Of a DNA stretch of 64,000 nucleotides, positions 36,407 to 47,011 are shown piece by piece. Numbering within the stretch: the first letter of the stretch is position 1; every line of letters begins with the position of its first letter. Origin of the DNA: Arthrinium phaeospermum (Eukaryota > Ascomycota > Sordariomycetes > Amphisphaeriales > Apiosporaceae); NCBI GenBank assembly GCA_006503535.1, contig QYRS01000008.1, positions 434,001 to 498,000 on the forward strand, written 5' to 3'. Below the pieces are notes generated by a model. That model made no database searches and was not told the origin of the DNA. It saw only the letters and a list, made by a program, of their open reading frames with translations. Position numbers and translations under genes: made by a program.

Positions 36407-37131
36407 GATGGGAACCGAGTCACTTTGTTTTCCCGTAGGCGCATCGATTGGGGCAACAGGCCACAACAGAGGATGCTGGAGAAGCGAATGAGTTAGTAGC
36501 CTTTGGTGAGAGCGTTAGGCTCGTTGTGTAATTGTAACTTGTATTTTCACAAGACCGGACCATACGCCGATGGTACCCGAAACCAAACCCCGAGTTCACA
36601 TTGGCACACCCCAACCTATGCATGCCATCATGGTGCCTAGCATGTAGATATCAAATCATGGCTTGCATCATCTCCAGCCTTCAATCTGTGTCCAGTGTTG
36701 TCAACAAGAGCGGAACTGCTTGTGGTAAGCATAGTTCTCGCTATCACCAACCAGACCGCAATAGGCGGGATAGCAGTATTAAATCTTAATGCACAGATGG
36801 CAAACTGCAGGCGGTCCTGCGGCATCGGACCGAGACTAACGCAGGCTTATGCAGGCTTAACTTCAAAGTGACACCACATATGTCTCGTCATTGAGGAGGC
36901 ATTCGGGAAGCGAGAACCGCTGTCTACCTGCCCTGATCGTATGTCGCCGCCCGGTAATCCACAGCTTTAGAGGATTTCCTGTTATAAATTCGAGTATGGG
37001 ATGAACACAGATGGTCCAAATTCCATCACTGACGTTGTATGAATAGGTACTCTCCCCGTACTAGATCTGACTTGGTTTCATCACTGCATCTTTACTGTAA
37101 TATACATATACCTATTGTCATACCGCCCGAC
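36407..37131. other. Intergenic: U2AF2 3' end and TENA promoter/leader
   Basis: 725 bp without a supported gene. The last 93 bp (37039-37131) are open in frame with the downstream TENA gene and begin with an ATG. No thiamine-pyrophosphate riboswitch core (CTGAGA together with GAACCTGATC) was found despite the TENA context. Confidence 0.55.
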
Positions 37132-37869
37132 ATGTCTAGCCACAAGAGCATCACGGCGCATCTCCTCCAACACCCGGACACGGCGGAGATGTACAAGAAA
37201 GCCACGCAGTGCCGTTTCTTGGAGCTCGCGGGCCAGGGCCGACTGCCCAAGGAATCGCTGTCGCAATGGCTGTCCCAGGACCGCCTCTACGCCCAGGCCT
37301 ACTGCCGCTTCATCGGCGGGCTCATCTCACGCGTCCAGCTCCCCGTAAGCTCGGCCACCGAGGCCTCAAGCACGACGCCGTTCCGCATTCTGTTGATGCT
37401 GCAGACGGCGATGATCGGGGTCACCACCGAGCTGCAGTTCTTCGAAAAGACGGCCGCGGAGTACCAGCTCGACCTGGCCGCCATGGAGGGCGGACATGAG
37501 TTCGAGGCCAACGAGGTCACGAAAGGATGCATCGATTTGTTCGACTCTTTTACAGCCGATGCAGGAAAGGGGCGGTCACTTCTACAGGGTCTCGTCATGC
37601 TCTGGGCTTTGGAGAAGGTCTACTTGGACGCCTGGACGTTTGCGAAGCAACAGACCCCCGCCGGCGATGCCCTCGACGGGGGTGCGTTGAGAAACAAATT
37701 CATCCCCAACTGGGCCGGTGACCAATTCAGAGCCTTCGTGGACCAGATTCAGGAGTGCCTCGATGCATTCGCGTCGGAGGCTGGGGCTAGTGACGTTGAT
37801 CAGGTTGCTATGGATGCATGGAAAGAGATGTTGATTCTGGAGGAAGGCTTTTGGCCGAGGGTGCAGTGA
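37132..37869 (+). CDS. TENA/THI-4 family protein (thiaminase-II-like fold)
   Basis: Single exon, 245 aa from the ATG at 37132, the usual length for stand-alone TENA proteins. Blocks typical of the all-helical TENA/PqqC fold include LSQWLSQDRLYAQAYCRFIG, then the TTELQFFEKTAAEY helix, and EEGFWPRV at the end. Family members salvage thiamine by hydrolysing amino-pyrimidine breakdown products or act as cofactor-handling enzymes; which applies here cannot be told from sequence. An in-frame ATG at 37039 would add 31 residues (MNRYSPRTRSDLVSS and on). I prefer the internal start because MSSHKSITAHLLQHPDTAEM resembles the family N-terminus. No thiamine riboswitch was seen. Confidence 0.85.
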   Translation: MSSHKSITAHLLQHPDTAEMYKKATQCRFLELAGQGRLPKESLSQWLSQDRLYAQAYCRFIGGLISRVQLPVSSATEASSTTPFRILLMLQTAMIGVTTELQFFEKTAAEYQLDLAAMEGGHEFEANEVTKGCIDLFDSFTADAGKGRSLLQGLVMLWALEKVYLDAWTFAKQQTPAGDALDGGALRNKFIPNWAGDQFRAFVDQIQECLDAFASEAGASDVDQVAMDAWKEMLILEEGFWPRVQ

Positions 37870-38699
37870 GACGTATCAAAAGATCCGACCACAGACATCT
37901 ACATGTCACGACTCCAAGTAGTAGTTAGTGACTAAAAATAGCTGCAGCTAGGGGTTAGTTGTTCCTTTGGTGTTTGCAATGCTGGATGTTGGTGAAGTGT
38001 TCCTATAAGCTTTTTCATATGTTAGCCAGTGTTGACTACGTGAAAAGCAGTGCTAAAGCAGCATGAAATAGCTCGAATCAGAAGTAAAATTCAATGCATT
38101 GACCCTGAGACGAATCCCAGACTCTAAAATAAGAGGTACCAGAAATAGTAGTAAAAAGTTGTCATCATTTGAGCAGGAGGGAGTAGAAAAATCGGGAGCT
38201 TACCATAACGTTGATCAAGAAGATTCCGAGAGCGGTCACAATGTGTCCATCATACAGCAGACCCTAACATGTAGGAACTCGACTGAAATGAGCGACAGAC
38301 AGACGCTTCCAGTATCTAGACTGGAAGGGTTAGTTGAGTAAGAGAGGTAAGGTAGGAAAAGAAAATGCTGGTAGATCGTGAAGGTAGGCAATTCAATTCG
38401 CCAGTATGGCGGAGCACTGAGGAAAAGTTGATAGACGGAAAATACTCGGCCCTTGGAGTGCCTGATTGATTGGGGGAAGCGATAAGATCAGCTCAGGCCA
38501 GCAGCAAGTGGGGCCCACGAAAAGCGAATTTTCCGCACATTTTGGGCTAGGTACCACCAAAAATCCAAAGCCGGGTGGGTAGGCGCAATTGCACTCTTCT
38601 TTTTTGCAATTTTCCTGCGACCAACGACCACCGACGACAACCCCTCCCCATCTCAACCACCGACAGAATCCCTCGATCGTCAGCGCCAATACCGACAAA
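37870..38699. other. Intergenic: TENA 3' end and RPS13 promoter/leader
   Basis: 830 bp. An 80-codon open frame at 38099-38341 has no recognisable family. An 8-bp inverted repeat, CTTCCAGT/ACTGGAAG with a six-base loop, lies at 38306-38327. The 5' leader just before RPS13 is C- and A-rich with a pyrimidine-rich CTCTTCTTTTTT near 38593, as is common for ribosomal protein mRNAs. No Homol-D box was recognised. Confidence 0.55.
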
Positions 38700-39520
38700 A
38701 TGGGTCGTCTTCACTCCAAGGGAAAGGGTATCAGCTCGTCTGCTACCCCCTACTCGCGCACTGCCCCGGCATGGTTGAAGACCACTCCCGAGCAGGTCGT
38801 TGACCAGATCTGCCGCCTCGCCAAGCGTGGTGCCACCCCCTCTCAGATCGGTGTTGTCCTGCGTGACTCCCACGGCATTGCCCAGGTCCGCATCGTCACT
38901 GGTATGTTACAGCATCAGCACGCCGCTGCAAGCTCGAGAAGTGCCGGCCGACCAAACATTGTGGGGGGAAGGATTATTTGGTCATCCGGCACTGGGCAGC
39001 AGTTTGAGCAATAAATATCACATGGAAACAAGATGCTAACAATTGGGAATAGGTAACAAGATTCTGCGAATCCTCAAGTCCCAAGGTACGGGATGAACCC
39101 TTTTGAAAATGCTTTCGAGCACCCCCATTTAGCTATATATAAAACCCCCAACACGTCCTAGAGACGATGAAGGGTGGTCATATTATTATGCCTCTGTATG
39201 GTCAAGGCTGACAGAGTGATTCAAATGACAGGCCTCGCACCTGAGATGCCCGAGGATCTGTACATGTTGATCAAGAAGGTAAAGCTCTCCCTAACCTGTC
39301 ACCACTGAGCCTCTCGTTTTGTGGCTTCCATTAACACAACCCCCAGGCCGTCGCTGTCCGCAAGCACCTTGAGCGTAACCGCAAGGACAAGGACTCCAAG
39401 TTCCGCCTCATTCTCATCGAGTCGCGTATCCACCGTCTCGCCCGTTACTACAAGACCGTCGGTGTCCTGCCCCCTACCTGGAAGTACGAGTCTGCCACCG
39501 CCAGCACCATGGTCGCATAA
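38700..39520 (+). CDS. RPS13: 40S ribosomal protein S13 (uS15)
   Basis: Small-subunit ribosomal protein of the uS15 family. Four exons: 38700-38901, 39053-39085, 39232-39278 and 39347-39520; 456 nt, 151 aa, the invariant family length. The start [15 protein letters not shown], then [17 protein letters not shown] and [20 protein letters not shown] are near-universal. The first two introns (151 and 146 nt) are more than twice the usual length here, and the first contains a strong hairpin (38940-38993). The third intron is 68 nt. Its expression should be co-regulated with other ribosomal protein genes (family knowledge). Convergent with SDC1. Confidence 0.98.
38940..38993 (+). other. Strong stem-loop in RPS13 intron 1
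   Basis: AGTGCCGG (38940-38947) pairs with CCGGCACT (38986-38993), and GACCAAA (38950-38956) pairs with TTTGGTC (38977-38983). The two helices are separated by a 2x2 internal loop and capped by a 20-nt loop. Outside it, GCTGC and GCAGC could add a further helix. It lies wholly in the intron and would bring the donor closer to the branch point. Human RPS13 is reported to regulate splicing through its own first intron, so autoregulation is a plausible inference. Box C/D elements were not convincing. Confidence 0.6.
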
Positions 39521-39896
39521 GCGAGTCGTTGGTAGGAAGGAAATGAATCTGCATTAGTTGCTTGGTCATGGAGTTTCGGAAAGGGAAATCATCTGCTTTC
39601 TAGGCATGAACAGACACCGGTTCGGCCATACTTTCTGAAAGATGGCCTGGGAAAGATAGCCTGGTTCTCACGAAAGAGATATGTAATGACAATCTCATGA
39701 GGACACACGAAATTTGATTATCAACAACCCAATGCAGTGGTATCATTGAACGCTAAATCGAGAACGAACCCGTGATTCTACGCCATCGATGCAACCTGTG
39801 ATATTGCTGAACCACGCTTCCTCATTTTCCAATCCATGAACCTTAACGCCTGTTATGATGCGAGCCCCTTGTCTAGACGACTACTATAACCAATTG
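39521..39896. other. Convergent 3' ends of RPS13 and SDC1
   Basis: 376 bp holding both 3' UTRs. Nothing else was recognised. Confidence 0.6.
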
Positions 39897-40747
39897 CTAT
39901 GTTGATTGCTCGACTTCCTTAGAACGCTGTAACAGAAACTCTCCCAGTACTCTCAAAGGATCCTTGGGCCTGGTTGTAAAATGTTAGCATCTGAACTGAG
40001 ACTATGTAGACCGCTCGGTCCAGAGCTCTGCTGCCTACTCACTGTTCCTTGGCGAGTTGCTTCATTCCTTCAAGCAGGGCCCCGGTCACATTGGTGTTCA
40101 GGTACTGGCGCACCGGGGCGCCGTGAGGAGGCGCTTCGGCCGGCATTGTGAAGCCAGTGTCAGGATGCTGCGAGGTCGCTCGCGAATTCGACTCGGGCTG
40201 TCCATTGGTGCGCAGCGGCGTGCCAGTGCGCGCAGGCGGTGCTGGGCTGGCGCCGCTTGTTGCAGGCATTGCGACTGGAGCGGGCGACTGATTGGAGAAG
40301 GAAGTAATGTCGATTGTTAGCTTTTGGCTGTTCCGTCCAATTGCGCATGTGTTTTTTTTCCGCATGAATCTTGGAAGGTGATCGCCTTGGATCGACAGTG
40401 GGCAGGTGTTGAATTGTGCGGTAAGGTGGAGGGGAGGGGAGGGAAGCTCTCTCGGAATGAATGCGTAGAAAGCAAGGGTCTCATACGGGAGCCTGCTCGG
40501 TGGTAGTAGGGACGTCTGTCATGGCAACATCCTGTTTGACGCCCTCGACAATGGGTTCCGTGCTGGGTGCTGGAGCCGTTTGCGCGGCTGCGACCGCTGC
40601 TGTGGTGGACGGTGCTTCGGCGGGCGTCGAGGCGATGGGGGTCGTCTGGCTGAGCGGGCTCGGCGTCGGCGCAGCTGCTGCTAACTGCCCGAAGGGCATG
40701 GGCACCGGGATCGGGGTCGTGGATATGCGACGGTTCTCCTCCGCCAT
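39897..40747 (-). CDS. SDC1: COMPASS subunit Sdc1/DPY-30 homologue
   Basis: Small subunit of the Set1/COMPASS histone H3K4 methyltransferase; its DPY-30 helices dimerise and bind the Ash2/Bre2 subunit (family knowledge). Three exons: 40747-40487, 40287-40043 and 39969-39897; 579 nt, 192 aa. Introns are 199 and 73 nt; the first has a GCTAAC branch point before its acceptor. The first 140 residues are Ala/Pro/Thr-rich and disordered. The DPY-30 motif (about 145-187) reads APVRQYLNTNVTGALLEGM, then LAKEQPKDPLRVLGEFLLQ across the second intron, which supports that junction. The motif is at the C-terminus, as in other fungal Sdc1 proteins. Divergent from FAN1, convergent with RPS13. Confidence 0.9.
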
Positions 40748-41177
40748 GGTCTCTTTGTTGCTATCGGTCGATGCCTATAGTTGGGGACGGGGTCGTCGGA
40801 GGGTTCCCTGTGGATCGGCGGCGGCGCGTCGCGATGGATGGTTGCTTCGAGTTGAAGCTTTCGGCGAACGAACAAAAACCCGGCAGTGACAGAGCTATAT
40901 CTTCCGGCTGATTGGCAGCTGGCCAGAGTACGTACCCTGGATCGGGCGGGAAAGAGCACGGGATCTGGTGTTAGTCTCGTGTCCACTTTTTTAAGAAAGT
41001 AGCGTCATTGAGTCGCTGCCCTTTGATCGACGCGTTATTGGCCAGGCAAGCACCTTTCCTAGGCTGCCATACCCGTGCACATAGATCCTGTTTCGTCTTC
41101 CTAGAGCTGCATAGCTATTCTATTGACTGGGAAGAAGATGGTTCTCGTACGAAACACGCATTTCGTTCCTTTTAGTA
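40748..41177. promoter_or_regulatory. Shared promoter region of SDC1 and FAN1
   Basis: 430 bp between divergent start codons, with an ATTGG (inverse CCAAT) near 41037. Promoter role inferred from position. Confidence 0.5.
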
Positions 41178-43806
41178 ATGGATAAGTTCGTCACAAGGAA
41201 GCCGAAACCCGACCCAGCAGGACAGCAACCTGCAGCCTCAGACCAGCCGACTAACAAGGCAAAGCCTGAGGAGCGTCCAGCCAAGCGGGTAAAGCGGGAG
41301 GTGTCAGATACGGATGGGGACTCCGATGGAGACCTCCTAGACAGAACTCCTCTCAAACCAACCCCTGCAATCCGGAGAGAGGACACCACCGATTCGGTTT
41401 ACGATGGCAATCCCCACTCGGAGCTGGAGCTGGAGTCGGGTCGTCCAACGGCCATCGAGAGCTCACTCCCAGAGATCAAGTTCGATCAGGACGCCATCGA
41501 GGAGTACGAGACTTTCAGAGCCTCCCAGGGAGACCAGCCTGACGGTGACTCTACCGCCTCGAGATTCGTCAAGAGAGAATGGGTGAAGGGCAAGAGCTCC
41601 CTATATGTCGATGCCTTCAATCTGGCCCTGAGTACTGTTTTGGATGATGAGTCTCATCTCTTTGACGCGAATGAAAGGACCTTGTTCGACAACTGGGCTA
41701 ACCTGAGCTACGAAGCCCAATATCTGTAAGTGGGCGCGACTCTCCCTTAACCTACACGTATACTCACCCCCCTACTCTAGGTATGTTCGCCTGTTCCTCA
41801 GAAAGACGGCTACATGGTACCGTATCGGACGCCTGGGCTACCATGACGACATAGGGGACACCGAACGTGCTGTCCAAGAGCTACAACGGCCTCGTGACCT
41901 TCCAGCGGCATCCTCAAGGGCTAAGTCAATAGACGAAAATTTGTCGGCTCAATTTGTAGACGAAGAGCACAAATTGAAGGACTCATTCCAATTTGCCGAC
42001 AACTCCGATGGCTTTATCGACACAGTAGAAGAAGCTGTATCTCTGTTAAGTCTCGAGGAGTTGAAGGGTCTTGCCAAGGATGCCAAAGTCCAGGGGAAAA
42101 ACAAGTCTGATATCGCGAAATCGATATGCAGGATGAGCAACCGTCAAGCTGGGCTGATGTCTCTAGGTCTCCGGCGGTCCAGTACACATGGGTCTGTCGA
42201 TTCTCCTGAGAACAGGACCCCCGAGCGTGATTCACCCGGGATCGGTAACCCCACCGATTCCAACAGAAACCAACATTTTCTAGATAAGATTCTGGCCATC
42301 ACAGGGCCTTGCATCAGACTCTCCCTGCCTGTCTTCAAACTGTTCGAAAGAGTTCACCTAGTCTTTTACCGCTCCACGCTTTGGACAGAAAAGTCATTGA
42401 CAGCCATCATTCTTGCGAAGATCGCGCGGCGGAACTTTCCACAGTATATTGTCAGCAGGTCTACCAACATATTCGCCTCAAGAGACCATCTGCTAGAGTT
42501 CGAGACGGCGATGAGAACCGAGTTTGCTGTAGACAGTGTCCTGGAATTCAATGGGCCTACTGGGGAGGATGGCTACCGCAAGGTACTGGACCTCTTTGAC
42601 AAGATTTACCCGCGGTGGAAGCATTTACTTGCGCAAGAACAGGAAAAGGAAGACAGGGTATACGAGTCAGGCGAAGGCACATACTTGCGACGGTTCTCGC
42701 CTGTCCACCCCTACACTCGTATCATCCATAAAGCCGCTTATGTGTTGGGCCGACAGAAGGAACACCTCAAAGAACATTCACTCTTGGTCGAATTGTTGGA
42801 ACAGAGACTCTTTCATCCGGCTCGACGGGGCTCGTGGTACCAGCGAAAAGCCCTATTAGAGGAACATTACATGTTTGCTCTGGATCGAGATCCTGCTTCC
42901 ACGAATGAAGAAGCCCAGAAGAAACACTGGAGGCGGATCGCAGCATCGACTTGCGAGATGGCTCTAGAGGATCCCGATTGCCATCTCAAGTACCACTACG
43001 ACTTGCAGAAACGATTACTTAAGCTGGAGAAACGGCTGAAGATCCCCAAACGGCTGCAGCACGACTTTGGCCATGTTCGGCTGAAGAGACCCGAGGAGCA
43101 CTTCGTGGAGGGTATCCAGCTCAAGAAGGATGATGTGGTTGGAAAGAAGGGCCGCGCAGCAAGCACCAAAACCATTTGGGTGGACGAAGCCGAGGGTGGA
43201 GGGGAGTGCAGCGTCGAAGCCATGTGCCTCAGTTGGTACCGGGACCAGGGATGGAAAGGCTATCACGCAGAGGGTGGCATTGTGCGCACATTGTTTGCCT
43301 ACTTGTTCTTTGATATCCTCTTCCTCTACATCCCCAACGTCTTCCAGACGGCCTATCAGACCTGCCCCCTGGATCTGCACACGGACTCGTTTTACCCAAC
43401 GCGAGCATCAGAAATCAATCACAGGCTAGTTGAGATAGCGAATGGCGAAGCGGCTCGGTTGGTTGAGGAAGTTGACACAAGAGAGAGGGAGCGCAGGACC
43501 TGCGTAGTGGGCCTGAACTGGGATTATGAATTGCCGGACCTCTTGGAGCTGGTGACTTGCTTTGACGGCGCAGCCCTTGCTACGATCTGCAAAGTCATGG
43601 CCCAAGAGTACGGGCAGCGAGGCGGTGGTCTGCCCGACTTGATCCTTTGGAGAAGCACGCCTCAGAAGGAAGTCATGTTTGCTGAAGTGAAGAGTGCCAA
43701 CGACCGGCTGAGTGACACACAACGGCTATGGATCCACGTCTTAACAGGAGCAGGCGTAAAGGTTGCCCTTACCAACGCAATGGCTAAAGAGACGCGAGAG
43801 ATATGA
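41178..43806 (+). CDS. FAN1: Fanconi-associated nuclease 1 (VRR-NUC structure-specific nuclease)
   Basis: 5' flap endonuclease/exonuclease for interstrand crosslink repair (family knowledge). Two exons, 41178-41725 and 41781-43806, with a 55-nt intron; 857 aa. The N-terminus (1-120) is charged and disordered; MDKFVTRKPKP resembles a PIP-like or repair-protein start, and a KRVKRE basic patch follows. There is no UBZ zinc finger such as human FAN1 has, as expected for fungi. A SAP-type segment (about 266-300) reads LSLEELKGLAKDAKVQGK. A helical/TPR-like middle follows. The C-terminal VRR-NUC domain carries GGGLPDLILW with D802 and FAEVKSANDRLSDTQ with E818 and K820, the PD-(D/E)XK catalytic set, so the nuclease looks active. 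Divergent from SDC1. Confidence 0.95.
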
Positions 43807-46800
43807 GCAAGAAACTTGTTTCGAGCAAGTGGTTGGCTGACTCGAACAATGACTACTGTAAGTCTGCAAGTCTTGGCACGACCGAGGGCAAGGGTATAGT
43901 GGCACAGCGCCGAGGGCGAGAGGAGGGAGAGAGGGAAACCGACCAGGGTCACACGTGCACGAGCGAATGCCTACGCGTGATGCTTTTAGCCAACTTCCTC
44001 TTCTGGCATAGCCGTCTGAAACGCCTGACAGGTATCGCCAAGGGAGCTGGCAGCGGTGGTTCTTATACCGACCTTGGCAGTTCCGGCGAGTGCACAATTT
44101 CCGGGACTCAGCCCTCATTAGAGTGCACAGCATCGAAGCGCCGACGATGCAGGGTCAAGGCGTTTCAATTTGGGCAACTTGTTTCAACTGCGAGGGGGGC
44201 TCGGAAGGAACTTGTACGCCTTCCAGATCGGGAAGAGCTCGTTCGGAGAATAATTTGCCAACCTTGAAAGCCTTGTTTGATCTGTCAAACGAAACTAGGT
44301 ACGCTATGGCCATCTTTCATCAATACCTCTGCGCGGATATGATATGCCTACGGGTTAGCCAAGTGCGGACGAGATGCGGCTTGCGCACATTTGTTGGAGA
44401 AAGTCGCCATGCCATCGTAGATGGGGACAACCAAAGAAAAACATCCATAAGATATGATATCTCCCGGTCATCTACCAATGCTGGTTCCGCGTGGATGGCC
44501 ACATCTACAGCGGCCTTCCGCGGCCGACCGCTGCTTTCGCGGGCGGCGGTGAGCTCGATATTTGGGCCAATACCGGGTGCGTTTATGCTGCTAGTGCACT
44601 CTGCAACTGCACGGCACGGCCCCCTCGTCAACAAAAGTAGGCTGCTGCTGCTGCTACTGCTGCTGCTGCTAAAGGGCGAGCTGGCCGTGGTCAATCGGGT
44701 GATGGAAAAGATGCCTGTTCTGCGCACGTTCTGTGGTGTAGGTTCCTGTCGAGTATCTATGTGTGCCTTACACCCCAAAGGTCGCGGGCGCTTAACTGCG
44801 CCGGCAGCCAGCCAATGGCCGGGCGCGGTGGGAGTGGGTATATGCAGAACACCTGGAACCCACCGGCCGTTGGTTGGCTGTCAGGGCCCCAGATGCAAAG
44901 GCGCTTAGCAGCATCCTGGTAAAAATCCCTGGTCGGTTCAAGTGCCCATGCAAGTCCCAGGATCTCGGGACATCTGACAGACCAATTCCAACTGAGAGAA
45001 AAACAAGCAAATTAGGGGCCGGCCGACCGCGGGTTAAGTGAGCGAAGCCGCTGCCTGCTACTGCCCATGTGCGTATCCATCTTCATCGGTAGGCTGGCAG
45101 CTGGGCTGGCTTGCGACACACCACATATTGTGAACCCTCCCCAATTAATCCCATTTATACCAGACATTTTGGCCCAATCTGGTGGACTGCCGAGAAAATA
45201 AAAAAGCAATGTTGAGGTGGATGGATAGAGGGGTTATACACCTTTTTTTGTCCCTCTTGCCTTGAAGAAGGTGGTCAGGATCTCCCTCGCTCTCGCTCTT
45301 CTCCCACTCCCGCGGCTGGAACGATGGTTAATAGATCGGCGTCCGTTATATGACCACCATCGCAACATTAGCTGTAAAAAGAAAAGAAACCCGAGGGGAA
45401 TGCAGCCAGTGTTCAGTATGCAGGTGCTCCTTCTTTTGCATGCCGTGGCTTTTGCTGGCCTGTTTCCTGTCACAGGCATATTTGTGACGGCAGTTACATA
45501 TACATAACCTACCATCCGGCTTATGTAGGTGTGTAGTCATCAGTCTGACAAAAGTCCATGTCTGGTGGACGTGTGGAAGTGGGCTACCCCCCTGGTTCTT
45601 GGGCTTGGGAGTCATTCCCATGTATTTTGCCCAATTGATCTCCAGCCGGGAACAGAGCAGGGCTTGCTGCAAGGTGCGATTTTGAGGGGGGGGGCAAGGA
45701 AGGAGAAGATTTTCGTTCCCAGATTTTCCCCCCTCTGTCTCCCCTTGCTGCGCGCGCCCTTTGTTTTCTCGCGTGGGAATTGAAAATATACCCAACCTGA
45801 CCAAGTCGAGTTAGTAGCCAGTAGTAAGTAGGCTGGGCCGCTGCTGCGGCCAACAACAAGACCGACCGCTCCTTATTATTACCACAACAAACAGACGGTG
45901 GACAAACCAAAGAGAAGAGGAAAAAAAAAAAGAGCCCGCCGCATGGTCGACTCGTAGGCCGCGTTACATAGTGTAATACGGATACAGATAAACAAATAAA
46001 CAAACAAGTTAATAACGGGGCTGGGAATCACGAAGCAGACCGCTTAGGGGGCGAACAAGGACAACAAACAATTTTGCAGGGCTGGTAATGATGTTCTAGC
46101 CATTGGAGAGAATAGTGATGTTTTGTGTGTGTAAGGTAAGTATGTAAAGGTAGTAGGGACGAGGAGGGGGTGGGGGGTTGTTGAGTGGCTGCATAATGAT
46201 GTGTGCTATATGAAGTACACCAAAAATAGTCTGCAACAAAACCACCAAAGAGCAAACGCTTTCCATCCAAAAATAAAGACAACATAAGGCATAAAGACAT
46301 TTCGTAGCAGACATCCTCCCAGATCATATCGTAGTCATTGACCCGTTCCTCTAAGTTGAAACGCATCAAGGTAACCAGAGCAGTAACGCCTTCCGCCCAA
46401 TCCCTTTCCTTCTTCGCCAGTTCGGCATCCGTTTCCCAATACCCAACTCCATGGGGTATAATCATTCCAGCCTGCCTCTGTGTGACTGCCTAGGCGTGCG
46501 CTTGGATATTCACACAGAGACAGAAGTCGCGTGTGTATAAGCAAGACAGGGGTGTGAAGGCAGGGGGGCAGAGGCAATATGTTCTTTCAAACAAGAGTCA
46601 AGACGACGCCGGCCAGCAACGCCATGAAATGATCATCAAGAACCGTCCCAATTTCAGGTAAATACAGGGCTCATGCCTCGTGGTTAGGTCGCGGGTGGGA
46701 GTGCTAGTTGCCGCTGCGTCTTGAACAGCAAAACAAATAGCGGAAAAGCAAATATGCCGTGATCTCGTTTCCGTATAGCTCTGCGCTCAATAACGATGGT

Positions 46801-47011
46801 GGTTAGTCGCCCGGATGGAGCGACTGGACTGGTGTTTGCTTTTTTCAAGCATGCTCAGAATAGAGGTAGGTTTGTCGGCGGAATATAAACAAAAGAAAGG
46901 AGATATCCCAGTGGAAAAGAAGACTTTGGTTGAATTCGGAATAGAGTGGGCGTAGGTCGCTGGGGGCTTGTGTGTAGACATTGTGTCAAAGTATTATTAA
47001 TGAGCGCGCAA
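43807..47011. other. Intergenic region (3.2 kb)
   Basis: Between the 3' ends of FAN1 (plus) and the unrecognised minus gene at 47012-47812. The longest open frame (44090-44908, plus, 272 codons) owes a leucine run to a CTG repeat and resembles nothing known. A minus-strand frame at 46028-46465 is more protein-like at its start but is probably 3' UTR of the gene upstream of it. A nine-base G run lies at 45686-45694. No RNA gene was seen. Confidence 0.55.
44641..44670. repeat. Imperfect CTG repeat
   Basis: About nine CTG units interrupted by CTA, outside any supported gene. Confidence 0.9.

Noticed and set aside
36407..37131. Thiamine (TPP) riboswitch upstream of the TENA gene
   Set aside because: The conserved CTGAGA and GAACCTGATC cores are absent. 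A CTGAGA at about 38103 lies downstream of the gene and lacks the partner element.
39086..39231. Box C/D snoRNA (U14-like) in RPS13 intron 2
   Set aside because: Animal RPS13 introns host U14, so I looked. GATGA-like and CTGA elements exist, but the C box has a mismatch, spacing is poor and no terminal stem forms.
44090..44908. Plus-strand 272-codon open frame
   Set aside because: Contains a leucine run from a CTG repeat and otherwise random-looking composition; no domain and no splice logic.
46028..46465. Minus-strand 145-codon frame with a protein-like start
   Set aside because: The second half degenerates into His/Pro/Tyr-rich sequence; it is most likely 3' UTR of the 266-aa gene.
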